Source: an uncultured Muribaculaceae bacterium
GTDB lineage: Bacteria > Bacteroidota > Bacteroidia > Bacteroidales > Muribaculaceae
Length of the DNA stretch: 64,000 nucleotides
Assembly: GCA_910578095.1 (NCBI GenBank)
Contig: CAJTOZ010000009.1
Span: forward strand, 31,179 to 95,178
Reading direction: 5' to 3'
In this document: positions 43,187-52,471 of the stretch, piece by piece
How the letters are laid out: the number at the start of each line of letters is the position of its first letter
Position numbering within the stretch: the stretch's first letter is position 1
Notes under the pieces: model-generated
The model's input: only the letters and a program-made list of their open reading frames with translations
Told to the model about the DNA's origin: nothing
Databases searched by the model: none
Program-made: the position numbers and the translations under genes

Positions 43187-43216
43187 TTTAGAGGGTGTTA
43201 TTAAACACCCTCTAAA
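43187..43216 (+). terminator. First hairpin after htpG
   Basis: TTTAGAGGGTGTT pairs with its exact complement (43204-43216) around a 4-base loop, starting 4 bases after the stop. No T-run follows. Confidence 0.65.
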
Positions 43217-43230
43217 TCCGCCTATATCCA

Positions 43231-43261
43231 AAAGGTCCGGGACGCGTCCCGGACCTTTTTT
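43231..43261 (+). terminator. Second, intrinsic terminator after htpG
   Basis: A perfect palindrome (AAAGGTCCGGGAC and its complement) of 28 bases ends in six T. It insulates htpG from the GH97 gene. Confidence 0.92.
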
Positions 43262-43285
43262 CTGCCCGGTAAAAACGCAGATAAA

Positions 43286-43318
43286 TTTGGTTTTGCTTCC
43301 GACTTATTAGTATCTTTG
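43286..43318 (+). promoter_or_regulatory. Promoter of the GH97 gene cluster
   Basis: TTTG (43286-43289), spacer of 21, TATCTTTG (43311-43318): a full match to the Bacteroidota consensus. The expected start lies about 15 bases before the GH97 ATG. Confidence 0.82.
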
Positions 43319-43339
43319 TATAAAATATTTTCGCATGCC

Positions 43340-45310
43340 ATGAAATTATCGATTCTTGCCATTATGCTGACGGTGTCCGCTACGGCCGCATCCCGTACGT
43401 ACGAAATCCCGAGCCCGGGTGCCCGCACTGTGCTGACGCTGTCCGATAGCGATAGCTGCCTTGTGTACTCAGTGGCCCACGGTGGCACAACTATGCTCGC
43501 CGATTCGCCGCTGGGCTTGCACACCTCCTGCGCCGATTTTGCATCCGGCCTGAGATTGACAGGCGTGGACACTACCTACGTGTCCAGGACATATTCCCAA
43601 AGCCGCATCAAGCATTCCACTGCCCGCTATGAGGCATGCCGAGCCGTGGCTACGGCCGTCAACGCCGCAGGCGATACGATGGCCGTGGAGTTCAGCGTTG
43701 GCGACAACGACATAGCGTTCCGCTACCTTATTCCGCGTCTTCACAAAGGCGAGACCGGTGCCCTTACCATTGCAGGAGAAAATTCCGGATTTGCCTTTCC
43801 GGAAGGGACCACTGCATTTTTTACGCCCCAGAGTGATGCCATGATAGGATGGAAACGCACAAAACCATCCTATGAAGAAGTATATGCAGTGGAGGTGCCT
43901 GTCGGCACACCATCCGGCTATGGCCACGGATTCACATTCCCGGCGCTGTTCCATGTTCCCGGCGGATGGGTGCTGCTTGGCGAAACCGGCGTCGACAGCC
44001 ATTATGTGGGCAGCCACATATCCGATTGCGACCCGGCCGGCGTCTACCGCATAGCATTCCCGATGGCCGGAGAAAACAACGGCAACGGCGATACATCCGC
44101 CGCTGTGGCCCTTCCCGCGGCTACTCCATGGCGCACTATCACTCTCGGCCGGGAGTTAGGCCCGATAGTGGAGACCACCGTGGCCTGGGACCTGGTAGAG
44201 CCGCTGTACGAGCCCCTTGAGGAGCCGCGCCCCGGCCGCGGCACATGGAGCTGGATAATGTGGCAGGATGAAAGCATCAACTACGACGATCAGCGGACAT
44301 ACATAGATTTCGCCGCCGATATGGGCTATGAGAACGCACTCATAGACAACTGGTGGGACACGCGCATAGGGCGCGATGGCGTGGAGCGCCTTGTGGCCTA
44401 TGCCCGCGACCGCGGGGTGGGGATCATACTGTGGTACTCATCGAGCGGATGGTGGAACGACATCGTGCAAGGCCCCGTGAATGTGATGAGCAGTTCCATA
44501 GAGCGCAAGAAAGCCATGCGCTGGATGCGCGATATAGGGGTAAAGGGCATTAAAGTAGACTTTTTCGGCGGCGACAAGCAGGAGACGATGAGGCTGTACG
44601 AGGATATACTTGCCGATGCCAATGACTATGGCATAGCCGTGATATTCCACGGATGCACAATGCCGCGCGGATGGGAGCGCATGTATCCCAATTATGTGGG
44701 CAGCGAGGCGGTGCTGGCTTCGGAAAATATGGTGTTTTCGCAGGACTTCTGCGACAATGTCGAGGCCGTGCATGCCACTCTGCATCCTTTTATCCGCAAT
44801 GCACTCGGCTCTATGGAGTATGGCGGTACCATCCTTAACAAGCGCATGAGCCGCAGCAATGATTCCGGCACAGAGCGTCGCACGAGTGATGCGTTTCAGC
44901 TGGCCACGGCGGTGCTGTTTCAGAATGCCGTCCAGAACTTTGCCCTCGCCCCCAATAATCTTCACGATGCTCCGGCGGCGGCGATCGATTTCATGAAGCG
45001 CGTGCCCACGGTATGGGACGAGACCCGCTTTATCGATGGCTATCCGGGCAAGTATGCCGTGATAGCGCGCCGCCATGGCGATGTGTGGTATGTGGGCGGT
45101 GTCAGCGCGCTCGACGAGCCTGTGCGGTTGCACCTGCGGCTTCCCATGTGTTCTCCCGAAAGCCGTATGACGCTGCTGGCCGATGCCGATGCTTCCGGGC
45201 GTCTGGAATACTCACATGTGGCGCCGGCACATGATGGCACGCTGGATGTGGTGTTGTATCCGCGTGGTGGGTTTGTAGTAGAGGCCGAAAACGCGTCCCT
45301 CCCGCAATAA
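43340..45310 (+). CDS. Glycoside hydrolase family 97 protein, probably retaining
   Basis: 656-residue exported enzyme (signal MKLSILAIMLTVSATAASR). The N-terminal beta-sandwich ends near 250; the (beta/alpha)8 barrel has WSWIMWQDESINYDDQ, ALIDNWWD, GIKVDFFGGDKQETM and YVGSEAVLASEN; a C-terminal sandwich follows. The Asp in KVDFFGGD is where retaining GH97 enzymes (alpha-galactosidase type) keep their nucleophile, whereas SusB-type inverting glucosidases lack it. The exact sugar is not clear. It begins a run of closely spaced genes with the GHL10 protein and glycosyltransferases. Confidence 0.9.
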   Translation: MKLSILAIMLTVSATAASRTYEIPSPGARTVLTLSDSDSCLVYSVAHGGTTMLADSPLGLHTSCADFASGLRLTGVDTTYVSRTYSQSRIKHSTARYEACRAVATAVNAAGDTMAVEFSVGDNDIAFRYLIPRLHKGETGALTIAGENSGFAFPEGTTAFFTPQSDAMIGWKRTKPSYEEVYAVEVPVGTPSGYGHGFTFPALFHVPGGWVLLGETGVDSHYVGSHISDCDPAGVYRIAFPMAGENNGNGDTSAAVALPAATPWRTITLGRELGPIVETTVAWDLVEPLYEPLEEPRPGRGTWSWIMWQDESINYDDQRTYIDFAADMGYENALIDNWWDTRIGRDGVERLVAYARDRGVGIILWYSSSGWWNDIVQGPVNVMSSSIERKKAMRWMRDIGVKGIKVDFFGGDKQETMRLYEDILADANDYGIAVIFHGCTMPRGWERMYPNYVGSEAVLASENMVFSQDFCDNVEAVHATLHPFIRNALGSMEYGGTILNKRMSRSNDSGTERRTSDAFQLATAVLFQNAVQNFALAPNNLHDAPAAAIDFMKRVPTVWDETRFIDGYPGKYAVIARRHGDVWYVGGVSALDEPVRLHLRLPMCSPESRMTLLADADASGRLEYSHVAPAHDGTLDVVLYPRGGFVVEAENASLPQ

Positions 45311-45336
45311 ATCATATTAGGAAGCGTTTTTTGAAT

Positions 45337-46776
45337 ATGAGAAAGACTTACGCGATACTGCTGGCCGTGGCATTGACGGCCCTTTCCATGGGTGCGCGCA
45401 CCGCTCCCAAACGCGAATTCCGTGGCGCATGGCTGCACACCGTCTATCAGGACCAATATCTGCGCAACGGCACCGACAGGAATCAGGCGTGGTTGCGCGC
45501 GCAGCTCGACAGCCTGCGCTCTGCCGGGGTGAATGCAGTGATATTTCAGGTGCGTCCGCAGGCCGATGCATTCTACGACAGTCCTCTGGAACCCTGGAGC
45601 TGTTACCTCACTGCCGATGGAAAGGCACCGCGGCCATATTGGGATCCTCTGGCTTTCATGGTCAAGGAGTGTCACGACCGGGGTATGGAGCTGCATGCAT
45701 GGCTCAACCCCTATAGGGTCACTGCCGGAGCCAAGCAGCGCCCTGCGGCGGGACATCTGTATCACAGGCATCCCGAACGCTTCCTGCGCTACGGTGGCAA
45801 GCTGTATTTTGACCCCGCTCTGAAGCAGAACCGCGAACACATAGAAAAAGTAGTGGCCGATATAGTGGAGCGCTACGACGTGGACGGAATTCATTTCGAC
45901 GACTATTTCTACCCCTATCCCGTGAAAGGACAGGAATTTCCGGACGCCGCATCCTACAAGCGCTATGGCCGCGGAATGGATCGTGCCGACTGGCGGCGCG
46001 CCAATGTGGATTCTCTGATAGCCGGCGTGCACCGCACCATAAAGCGGAGCCGCCGGCCGTGGGTGCGTTTCGGCGTGAGCCCCTTCGGAATATGGCGTAA
46101 CCAGCGCACCGACCCGCGCGGAAGTGCCACCACAGGCCTTGAGAACTACGATGGCTTGTATGCCGACGTGCTGTTATGGGCCCGGAAAGGATGGGTGGAC
46201 TATCTTTTGCCGCAACTTTACTGGGAGTTGGACCACAAGGCGGCTGGCTATCGTGTGCTGGTGGACTGGTGGGCCGACAATGCCAGCGGACGCCACATGT
46301 ACATAGGGCAGGATGTGGAACGCACCATGAAGGCAGGCGAACTTGATGCGAAACTGCAGTTGCAGCGCCGTCGTCCCGAGATCGAGGGACTGTGCTGGTG
46401 GCCGGGCTATGCTGTGGCGAAAAACTCCGGAGGCATTGCCGATTCGCTCGCGGCAGAGCACCACGCCGCGCATGCTCTTCCGCCGTCATATCCGTGGATC
46501 AGTTCCGAGGGTCCGTGGCCGGTCGAAGGATTGGCGCTTGACGGCGAGACACTGTCCTGGACGGCGGCTCCGCCGGAAAATACCGTAGAGGATGCTGTGC
46601 GTTTTGTGGTGTATCGTTTCGACACCCCTGATGTGGATCTTAACGATGCGTCGGCGATAGTGGAGATAACACCGCGCAAGGAGTTCCTTGCCGTAGCCCC
46701 GGGCTATTATGTGGTGACAGCCCTCGACCGCGTCAACAATGAATCGGCGCCATCTCCCGTAGTGCGCAAGCCATGA
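45337..46776 (+). CDS. GHL10 (DUF187/YddW-like) family putative glycoside hydrolase
   Basis: 479-residue exported protein (signal to about GARTAP). FRGAWLHTVYQDQY, NAVIFQVRPQADAFYDSP, LHAWLNPYRVT, DGIHFDDYFYPYP and DYLLPQLYWE are typical of this TIM-barrel family, with candidate acidic residues in HFDDY. A C-terminal fibronectin-like part (from about 400) follows. Substrate unknown; relatives are thought to act on peptidoglycan or glycans. It follows GH97 by 26 bases and overlaps the next gene by 4. Confidence 0.88.
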   Translation: MRKTYAILLAVALTALSMGARTAPKREFRGAWLHTVYQDQYLRNGTDRNQAWLRAQLDSLRSAGVNAVIFQVRPQADAFYDSPLEPWSCYLTADGKAPRPYWDPLAFMVKECHDRGMELHAWLNPYRVTAGAKQRPAAGHLYHRHPERFLRYGGKLYFDPALKQNREHIEKVVADIVERYDVDGIHFDDYFYPYPVKGQEFPDAASYKRYGRGMDRADWRRANVDSLIAGVHRTIKRSRRPWVRFGVSPFGIWRNQRTDPRGSATTGLENYDGLYADVLLWARKGWVDYLLPQLYWELDHKAAGYRVLVDWWADNASGRHMYIGQDVERTMKAGELDAKLQLQRRRPEIEGLCWWPGYAVAKNSGGIADSLAAEHHAAHALPPSYPWISSEGPWPVEGLALDGETLSWTAAPPENTVEDAVRFVVYRFDTPDVDLNDASAIVEITPRKEFLAVAPGYYVVTALDRVNNESAPSPVVRKP

Positions 46777-47720
46777 GGATATCAGTCGTAATCCCGGTGT
46801 ACAATACCGGAAAGTATCTCCGCGAGTGTCTTGACAGCGTTGTCGGGCAGACCTTCCGCGACCTGGATATAATTGTCGTGGACGACGGCAGCACCGACGG
46901 CTCTTCTGCCATCTGCGATGAATATGCTTCGCGCGACAGCCGCATCCGTGTGCTGCATTGCAGCAACGGTGGGTTGTCGGTTGCGAGAAATCGCGGTATA
47001 GATCTGGCTGATGGCGAATTCATATCGTTTATAGATTCGGATGACGCAATTCATCCCTCTATGATTCAATGTTTGTTGGATGCTGCACTTGCGGCATCCG
47101 CCGATATAGCTTCATGTGCGTGTCGAAGAGGAACAGAACTAAGATATGAAATTAAAGGCGGCGGGCAGGCAAGGATATCGGCGTCTGAAAAATCCATAGA
47201 AAAAATGTTGTATCAAACGTCATTGGCCACTTCCAGTGCATGCGCGCACCTTTTTAAAAGGTCGCTTTTCGATGACGTACGTTTCACTCCCGGTATATTG
47301 TATGAGGATTTAGACGCAGTACCATTCGTTTTTGAAAAGGCCGTAAGGGTGGTGTCATTACCTGATAAATTATATTTTTATCGTATAACGCCTAATAGCC
47401 TGATAAATACGTGGTCTCCACGCAGGCTGGATGTCCTGTCCGTGACCGCGCGGCTGGAGGCTCATTTCAAATCCCACCCCCGTATCTACGCCGCAGCCTG
47501 CGACAGGCGCCTGAGCGCGGCGTTCAACATCTTCATGCTTAACGCACGGCAGCGCAGTCAAGCCGATGAGGAGGTGGCACTCCGATGCTGGCATATTATC
47601 CGCGAGCGCCGCATGGCATCGCTGCTCAATCCCCGTGTGCGCCTTAAAAACAAAGCAGGAATAATGGTTTCATATCTCGGACGCCGGATATCGACGTTTG
47701 CAGTGAGGCTTACGCAATAA
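46773..47720 (+). CDS. Glycosyltransferase family 2 protein
   Basis: 315-residue GT-A enzyme. ISVVIPVYNTGKYLRECLDSV, IVVDDGSTDGS, LSVARNRGIDLADGEFISFIDSDD (the metal-binding DxD-like motif is DSDD) are characteristic. The acceptor and sugar are unknown. The stretch around 47130-47410 is markedly more AT-rich than its neighbours. The start overlaps the GHL10 gene as ATGA. Confidence 0.92.
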   Translation: MRISVVIPVYNTGKYLRECLDSVVGQTFRDLDIIVVDDGSTDGSSAICDEYASRDSRIRVLHCSNGGLSVARNRGIDLADGEFISFIDSDDAIHPSMIQCLLDAALAASADIASCACRRGTELRYEIKGGGQARISASEKSIEKMLYQTSLATSSACAHLFKRSLFDDVRFTPGILYEDLDAVPFVFEKAVRVVSLPDKLYFYRITPNSLINTWSPRRLDVLSVTARLEAHFKSHPRIYAAACDRRLSAAFNIFMLNARQRSQADEEVALRCWHIIRERRMASLLNPRVRLKNKAGIMVSYLGRRISTFAVRLTQ

Positions 47721-47760
47721 TATCTGAGCAAGAATCGTTAATTAATAAAACCAAACCGAA

Positions 47761-49203
47761 ATGCATCTTACTTTTTTAGTACCTCCGTGCTACGACCATC
47801 ATCAGCCGGCTGAGCGTTCGGCCGGATGTACGCGTGTCGTGTATCCCATGCCCAATATATATGAACTCACAGTGGCCGGCTCGCTCCGAGATGGCCAGGG
47901 GCACGATGTGAGGTATGCGGATTTTGTTTTTGAAGGTAAGACGATTGACGATTTTAATAAATTCATCGAAACCGACGCTTCCGATGCATATCTGATATGG
48001 ACGGTGAACCTTTCTTTGGAGAGCGACCTGCAGGCCATCAGGGACATCAGGAAATATAAGGAGAAAACTCCTGTGATTCTAATGGGCCCCGGCGCTACGT
48101 ACTATGCGCATAAATGCCTGGTGGACCCGAATATATATGTGGTGCGCGGAGAGCCTGACGAGACTGTGGTCCGATTGGTGGCGGCTCTTGAAAACGCTGC
48201 CCCGCTGGATGGCATGGAAGGCGTATCGTTTCTGAAGGATGGCCGGATATGCAATAATCCGCCGCGGCCGTTGCTTACGGATCTCGACGCGCTGCCGTTT
48301 GCGGCGCGCGATCTGATAGCAGGGCATACGTACCACAATCCCAAGCTGAAGACCGGACCGTACACCACCATGTTCACCTCCCGCAACTGTCCGTTCAGGT
48401 GCATATATTGTGTGCCTTCCTCGTTGTCTTTTGCGCGTGAGATCGAGTACGGCAAGACCCACGACGGGCGCAAGCCTCCCATAGGTTTCCGCTCCACCGG
48501 GAGTGTGGAACGTGAAGTGGCCATGCTGCATGCCCAGGGCTACAGGGCCATAGGCTTCATGGACGACAACTTTATATGGAACGAGGAGCGCACACGCGAA
48601 TTGTGCGGCATAATGAAGCGCTACGGGATGGTGTGGGGGTGCGAGGCACGCGTGGATGCCATCACGGAGCCTATAGCTAAAATGCTTGGAGAGAGCGGTT
48701 GCCGCTATATCGACCTCGGGGTGGAGTCGTTCGACGAGGCTATCCTGGAATATATCAAGAAGGGAATAAAGCCCGACGACATATATAGAGCTGTCAAACT
48801 GCTGAAAAAATATGGAGTGCCCGTAAAGCTCAACATCCTTATAGGCAGTAGCCCGTTGGAGACGCCCGAGACTGTGAAATACACCCTCCGGCAGGCAAAG
48901 AAACTCGGTGTCGATCAGATAATGTTCAACATCGTATCTCCATTTCCCGGTACCAAATTCTATGCCATCTGCAAGGAGAACGGCTGGCTTAAGGACGGGG
49001 AATATAAGCCTACGGATGTGCAGCGTGAATCCATCCTGGAATTGCCGGGCATATCGTCGGGCCAGATGGAGAAGCTGCTGTTCCGCAACAACATCAGTTT
49101 CTTCCTGCGTCCGTCGTATGTGCTCAGGCAGCTGTGGCGCTTCCGTTCGTGGAGTGAATTCAAAGCCTCTTTCAAGGCCTTGAAAATAAAGCTGTTCGGC
49201 TGA
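47761..49203 (+). CDS. B12-binding domain radical SAM protein
   Basis: 480-residue protein. Residues about 1-150 form a B12-binding-like domain (VILMGPGATYYAH, YVVRGEPDETVVRLV). The radical SAM cluster is in SRNCPFRCIYC (CxxxCxxC) near residue 213, followed by IGFMDDNFIWNEERTREL and YIDLGVESFDEAILEYIKKG. Such enzymes methylate or rearrange lipids, sugars or peptides; the substrate is unknown. It is flanked by two GT2 genes and ends with a 1-base overlap with the second (TGATG), suggesting a glycan- or lipid-modifying pathway. It may use cobalamin imported by the BtuB locus. Confidence 0.9.
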   Translation: MHLTFLVPPCYDHHQPAERSAGCTRVVYPMPNIYELTVAGSLRDGQGHDVRYADFVFEGKTIDDFNKFIETDASDAYLIWTVNLSLESDLQAIRDIRKYKEKTPVILMGPGATYYAHKCLVDPNIYVVRGEPDETVVRLVAALENAAPLDGMEGVSFLKDGRICNNPPRPLLTDLDALPFAARDLIAGHTYHNPKLKTGPYTTMFTSRNCPFRCIYCVPSSLSFAREIEYGKTHDGRKPPIGFRSTGSVEREVAMLHAQGYRAIGFMDDNFIWNEERTRELCGIMKRYGMVWGCEARVDAITEPIAKMLGESGCRYIDLGVESFDEAILEYIKKGIKPDDIYRAVKLLKKYGVPVKLNILIGSSPLETPETVKYTLRQAKKLGVDQIMFNIVSPFPGTKFYAICKENGWLKDGEYKPTDVQRESILELPGISSGQMEKLLFRNNISFFLRPSYVLRQLWRFRSWSEFKASFKALKIKLFG

Positions 49204-49943
49204 TGAGAGCAAGTATTGTCATTCTCACATTCAACCAGCGCGAGGTTACTCTGCGGTGTCTTGATGCTCTGGACGAGTTCATGCGCGGGCACTCCGATGT
49301 GGAGATCATTGTCGTAGACAACGGATCTGCCGATGGCACCGGCTCTGCGATAGAGGACCGCCGTTACGCCTGGGCTCCGAGATTGACGTACAGGCGTAAG
49401 GATTCAAACTCCGGAGTGGCTGCCGGAAGAAACTCCGGCATACGCATGGCCAAGGGCGATATCATAGTTTTGCTCGACAATGATACAGTGCCCACATCCC
49501 GCGTGCTGTCGGATCTGATAGGCCATGTGGAGCGCAACCCCCGCTGCGGTGTGGCCGCCCCCGGGCTCATGTCGGCCGATGGTGCAGTGCAGAACAGCGC
49601 GAAATCCTATCCAGGATTGTTGGAGAAGATGCGCAATGTGCTCTCTTCCGGCCAGCCTCCCATGCCTGAGCATCCCTATTATGTGATAGGTGCCTGCCAG
49701 GTGTTCAGGAGGAGTGTTGTCGACGAGGTGGGAGAGCTTGACGAGAATATATTCTATGGCCCCGAAGATGCTGATTTCTGTGCAAGGATACGTAAGGCCG
49801 GCTATTCCATAGACTATATCCCGTCGCTTTCGATGATTCACGACTATCGCCGTGCCACTTCGCGCAATGTATTGTCGCCGTTAGGGCGCCGCCATATAAA
49901 GGCGTTGCTGTACTTCTGGTGGAAGCATAGGCGCCTGTTCTGA
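49203..49943 (+). CDS. Glycosyltransferase family 2 protein (rhamnosyltransferase-like)
   Basis: 246-residue GT-A enzyme. ASIVILTFNQREVTLRCLDAL, IIVVDNGSADGT, NSGVAAGRNSGIRMAKGDIIVLLDNDT (DND as the metal motif) and EDADFCARIRKAGYSIDYIPSLSMIHDY are typical of WcaE/rhamnosyl-type GT2 enzymes. The sugar is unknown. Coupled to the radical SAM gene by a TGATG overlap; a convergent gene begins 5 bases later. Confidence 0.92.
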   Translation: MRASIVILTFNQREVTLRCLDALDEFMRGHSDVEIIVVDNGSADGTGSAIEDRRYAWAPRLTYRRKDSNSGVAAGRNSGIRMAKGDIIVLLDNDTVPTSRVLSDLIGHVERNPRCGVAAPGLMSADGAVQNSAKSYPGLLEKMRNVLSSGQPPMPEHPYYVIGACQVFRRSVVDEVGELDENIFYGPEDADFCARIRKAGYSIDYIPSLSMIHDYRRATSRNVLSPLGRRHIKALLYFWWKHRRLF

Positions 49944-49948
49944 TAGCT

Positions 49949-51709
49949 CTACGCCTTTTCCGAAAGTTCGAGCCAGCGCAGCTCTTTGAGGTCGAGCTCC
50001 TCCTGGACGGTGGCGTAGCGCGCGGCGAGGTCGGCGATGCCTTCGATGGAATCGCCGGATGCAAATACGGCCGCCAGGCTTTCTTTCTCAGCCGTGAGGG
50101 CTTCAATCTCCTTTTCAAGTTCCTCAAATTCCTTGCGCTCCTTGAACGATAGTTTTTCCTTGCGCTCCGTGCGTGGTTTCTCGGCTTTGGCGCGTGTGCC
50201 GTTGTCGGCCGCTGCCGGGCGTGCCTGCTGCTTGAGCCAGTCCCGGTAGTCGCTGTAGTTGCCGGGAAAATCCTTCACCGTCCCGGCTCCCTGCATCACA
50301 AATATGTGGTCCACGATGTTGTCCAGGAAGTAGCGGTCGTGGCTGATCACCATCACACACCCCTCGAATTCGGCCAGATACTCCTCGAGTATGCCGAGGG
50401 TCATGATGTCCAGATCGTTTGTGGGCTCGTCGAGTATGAGGAAGTTGGGGCGCTTCATGAGCACTGTGGCCAGATGCAGGCGACAACGTTCGCCTCCGCT
50501 GAGCGTGGCTATGTACTTCTGCTGGTCGGCGGGTGAGAAGAGAAATCTCTGCAGCCATTGCATGGGGGCGAAATTTCCGCTGCCATTGTCTATTTCCTCG
50601 GCTATTTCCGTGACAGCATCGACCACCCTTTTGTTGCTGTCGAAGCTTATGCCGTCCTGGCTGTAGTATCCGAACCGCACCGTCTCGCCCACATTCCATG
50701 TTCCCGAATCGGCTTCCACCAATCCTTGAAGCATTTTTATGAACGTGCTCTTTCCCACGCCGTTGGGACCCACGATGCCCACTTTTTCTCCGCGGGCGAA
50801 GGTGTAGGAGAAGTCGTTCAGTATCACTTTGTCGCCGAAGCGCTTGGATATGTGCTCGGCCTCGAATATCTTGGACCCAATGCGGCTCGAGCGTGTGTCG
50901 AGGGTGACATTGCGCTCGGTTGCGCGTCCGCGTGCGCGCTCTTTGAGCCCGTAGTATTGCTCTATGCGGTAGCGTGCCTTCCCGGCGCGTGCCTGCGGCT
51001 GACGGTTCATCCAGTCCTGTTCTTTCCGCAGCAGGTTGCGTGCGCGTGCGGCTTCGGCAGCCTGCGCTTCGATACGCTCGGCGCGCCGGCGCAGGAAGTA
51101 GTCGTAGTTGCCATCGTAGAGATAGGCGGTGTGGTCGTCCAGCTCAAGGATGCGTGAGCACACACGGTCGAGGAAATAGCGGTCGTGGGTCACCATCAGC
51201 AGTGTCACCCGCGAGCGGCGGAGCCAGTCCTCAAGCCATTCTATCACATCGATGTCGAGATGGTTGGTGGGCTCGTCGAGCACTATCATGTCGGGGTGCT
51301 GGAGGAGTGTGCGCACCAGTGCGATGCGCTTGCGCTGCCCTCCGGACAGATGGTCGGGCGAAGCAGCTGCATCGGGCAGCTGGAGCTGCGACAGCAGGCG
51401 CTCGCATTCCAGCTCGTTTTCCACCGTTGGCTCGGCGTGCTGCATGGCGGCTTCCTTGATGGTGCGCGCTGTCCCGAAATCCGGCGTCTGCTCCAGGAAC
51501 CCCACTTTCGTGCCGAGGCGCCACGTTACGTTTCCGCTGTCGGCGCTTTCGCGGTCGCATATTATGCGTAGCAATGTCGACTTTCCTGTGCCGTTGCGTG
51601 CCACCACGCCTATTTTGTCGCCTTCTTCCATGCCGAAGGTTACGTCGGCGAAGAGCATGCGGTCGCCGTAGCTTTTCGTGAGATTCTCAATTTGGAGTAT
51701 GCTGGCCAT
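49949..51709 (-). CDS. ABC-F family ATPase, Uup-like
   Basis: 586-residue soluble twin-ATPase. Walker A sites are GVVARNGTGKSTLL (near 35) and GIVGPNGVGKSTFI (near 316); signature motifs LSGGQRKRIALVR and LSGGERCRLHLATV; Walker B VLDEPTNHLD and ILDEPTNDLD. A C-terminal coiled coil (from about 500, LSFKERKEFEELEKEIEALTAEKES) is as in Uup. The family acts on ribosomes or branched DNA. It shares a divergent promoter region with ftsE. Confidence 0.93.
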   Translation of the reverse strand: MASILQIENLTKSYGDRMLFADVTFGMEEGDKIGVVARNGTGKSTLLRIICDRESADSGNVTWRLGTKVGFLEQTPDFGTARTIKEAAMQHAEPTVENELECERLLSQLQLPDAAASPDHLSGGQRKRIALVRTLLQHPDMIVLDEPTNHLDIDVIEWLEDWLRRSRVTLLMVTHDRYFLDRVCSRILELDDHTAYLYDGNYDYFLRRRAERIEAQAAEAARARNLLRKEQDWMNRQPQARAGKARYRIEQYYGLKERARGRATERNVTLDTRSSRIGSKIFEAEHISKRFGDKVILNDFSYTFARGEKVGIVGPNGVGKSTFIKMLQGLVEADSGTWNVGETVRFGYYSQDGISFDSNKRVVDAVTEIAEEIDNGSGNFAPMQWLQRFLFSPADQQKYIATLSGGERCRLHLATVLMKRPNFLILDEPTNDLDIMTLGILEEYLAEFEGCVMVISHDRYFLDNIVDHIFVMQGAGTVKDFPGNYSDYRDWLKQQARPAAADNGTRAKAEKPRTERKEKLSFKERKEFEELEKEIEALTAEKESLAAVFASGDSIEGIADLAARYATVQEELDLKELRWLELSEKA

Positions 51710-51729
51710 CTATCTTCAATATTATAGTG

Positions 51730-51737
51730 CAAAATTA
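51730..51737 (-). promoter_or_regulatory. -7 box of the ABC-F gene promoter
   Basis: TAATTTTG on the minus strand fits the consensus and lies 20 bases before the ATG. The ftsE -7 box on the other strand is only 12 bases away, so the two promoters overlap. Confidence 0.55.
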
Positions 51738-51749
51738 GCAAAAAAATAG

Positions 51750-51757
51750 TAGCTTTG
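51750..51757 (+). promoter_or_regulatory. -7 box of the ftsE promoter
   Basis: TAGCTTTG fits the consensus and lies 28 bases before the ftsE ATG. Its -33 region overlaps the opposing -7 box. Confidence 0.55.
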
Positions 51758-51785
51758 CAGATGAATTGATAGCCTTTATTTGAAA

Positions 51786-52454
51786 ATGTCGTCAATAATA
51801 CAATACAACGATGTGGAATTGCTGCGCAAGGAGCATGTGGTGCTCAAGCATGTAGGCTTTTCCGTGGAGCCCGGCGAATTCGTGTATCTCATCGGTGCGG
51901 TGGGCTCTGGCAAGTCGACGCTGCTGAAATCGCTTTACGGCGAGGTGCCGGTGTCGGCCGGCGAGGCCAGGGTGTTTGACTACGATCTCACATCGCTCCG
52001 ACGCAAGCAGGTGCCCATGCTGCGCAGGCGCGTAGGCATCGTGTTTCAGGATTTTCAGCTGCTGATGGAGCGCAACGTATATGCCAATCTGGATTTTGTG
52101 CTCCGTGCCACAGGATGGAAGGATGCCGGCGAGCGCGAGGAGCGCATCGACAAGGTGCTCGCTGAGGTGGGTATGGCCAACAAGAGCTACAAGATGCCCC
52201 ACGAGCTTTCCGGCGGAGAGCAACAACGCATAGTGATAGCGCGCGCGCTGCTCAACAGCCCCGACCTCATCCTGGCCGATGAGCCCACCGGCAATCTCGA
52301 CCCTGCCACGGGAGAGCAGATAATCCGGCGTCTGTACGATATATCGCAGGCGGGCACAGCTGTGGTAGTGGCCACGCACAATCTCTCGCTGCTCGACCAA
52401 TTTCCGGGCCGTGTGCTGCGATGCGCCAATAAAAAGATTGAAGTTCAACAGTAA
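51786..52454 (+). CDS. ftsE: Cell division ATP-binding protein FtsE
   Basis: 222-residue ABC ATPase: Walker A LIGAVGSGKSTLL, signature ELSGGEQQRIVIARALL, Walker B LILADEPTGNLDP. FtsE drives FtsX, which activates cell-wall hydrolases at the septum. No ftsX lies next to it; the next gene encodes an unrelated exported DUF4923 protein. The start MSSIIQYNDVELLRKEHVVL is chosen over a TTG 6 bases upstream. Confidence 0.9.
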   Translation: MSSIIQYNDVELLRKEHVVLKHVGFSVEPGEFVYLIGAVGSGKSTLLKSLYGEVPVSAGEARVFDYDLTSLRRKQVPMLRRRVGIVFQDFQLLMERNVYANLDFVLRATGWKDAGEREERIDKVLAEVGMANKSYKMPHELSGGEQQRIVIARALLNSPDLILADEPTGNLDPATGEQIIRRLYDISQAGTAVVVATHNLSLLDQFPGRVLRCANKKIEVQQ

Positions 52455-52471
52455 AAAACGAATATAGACCT

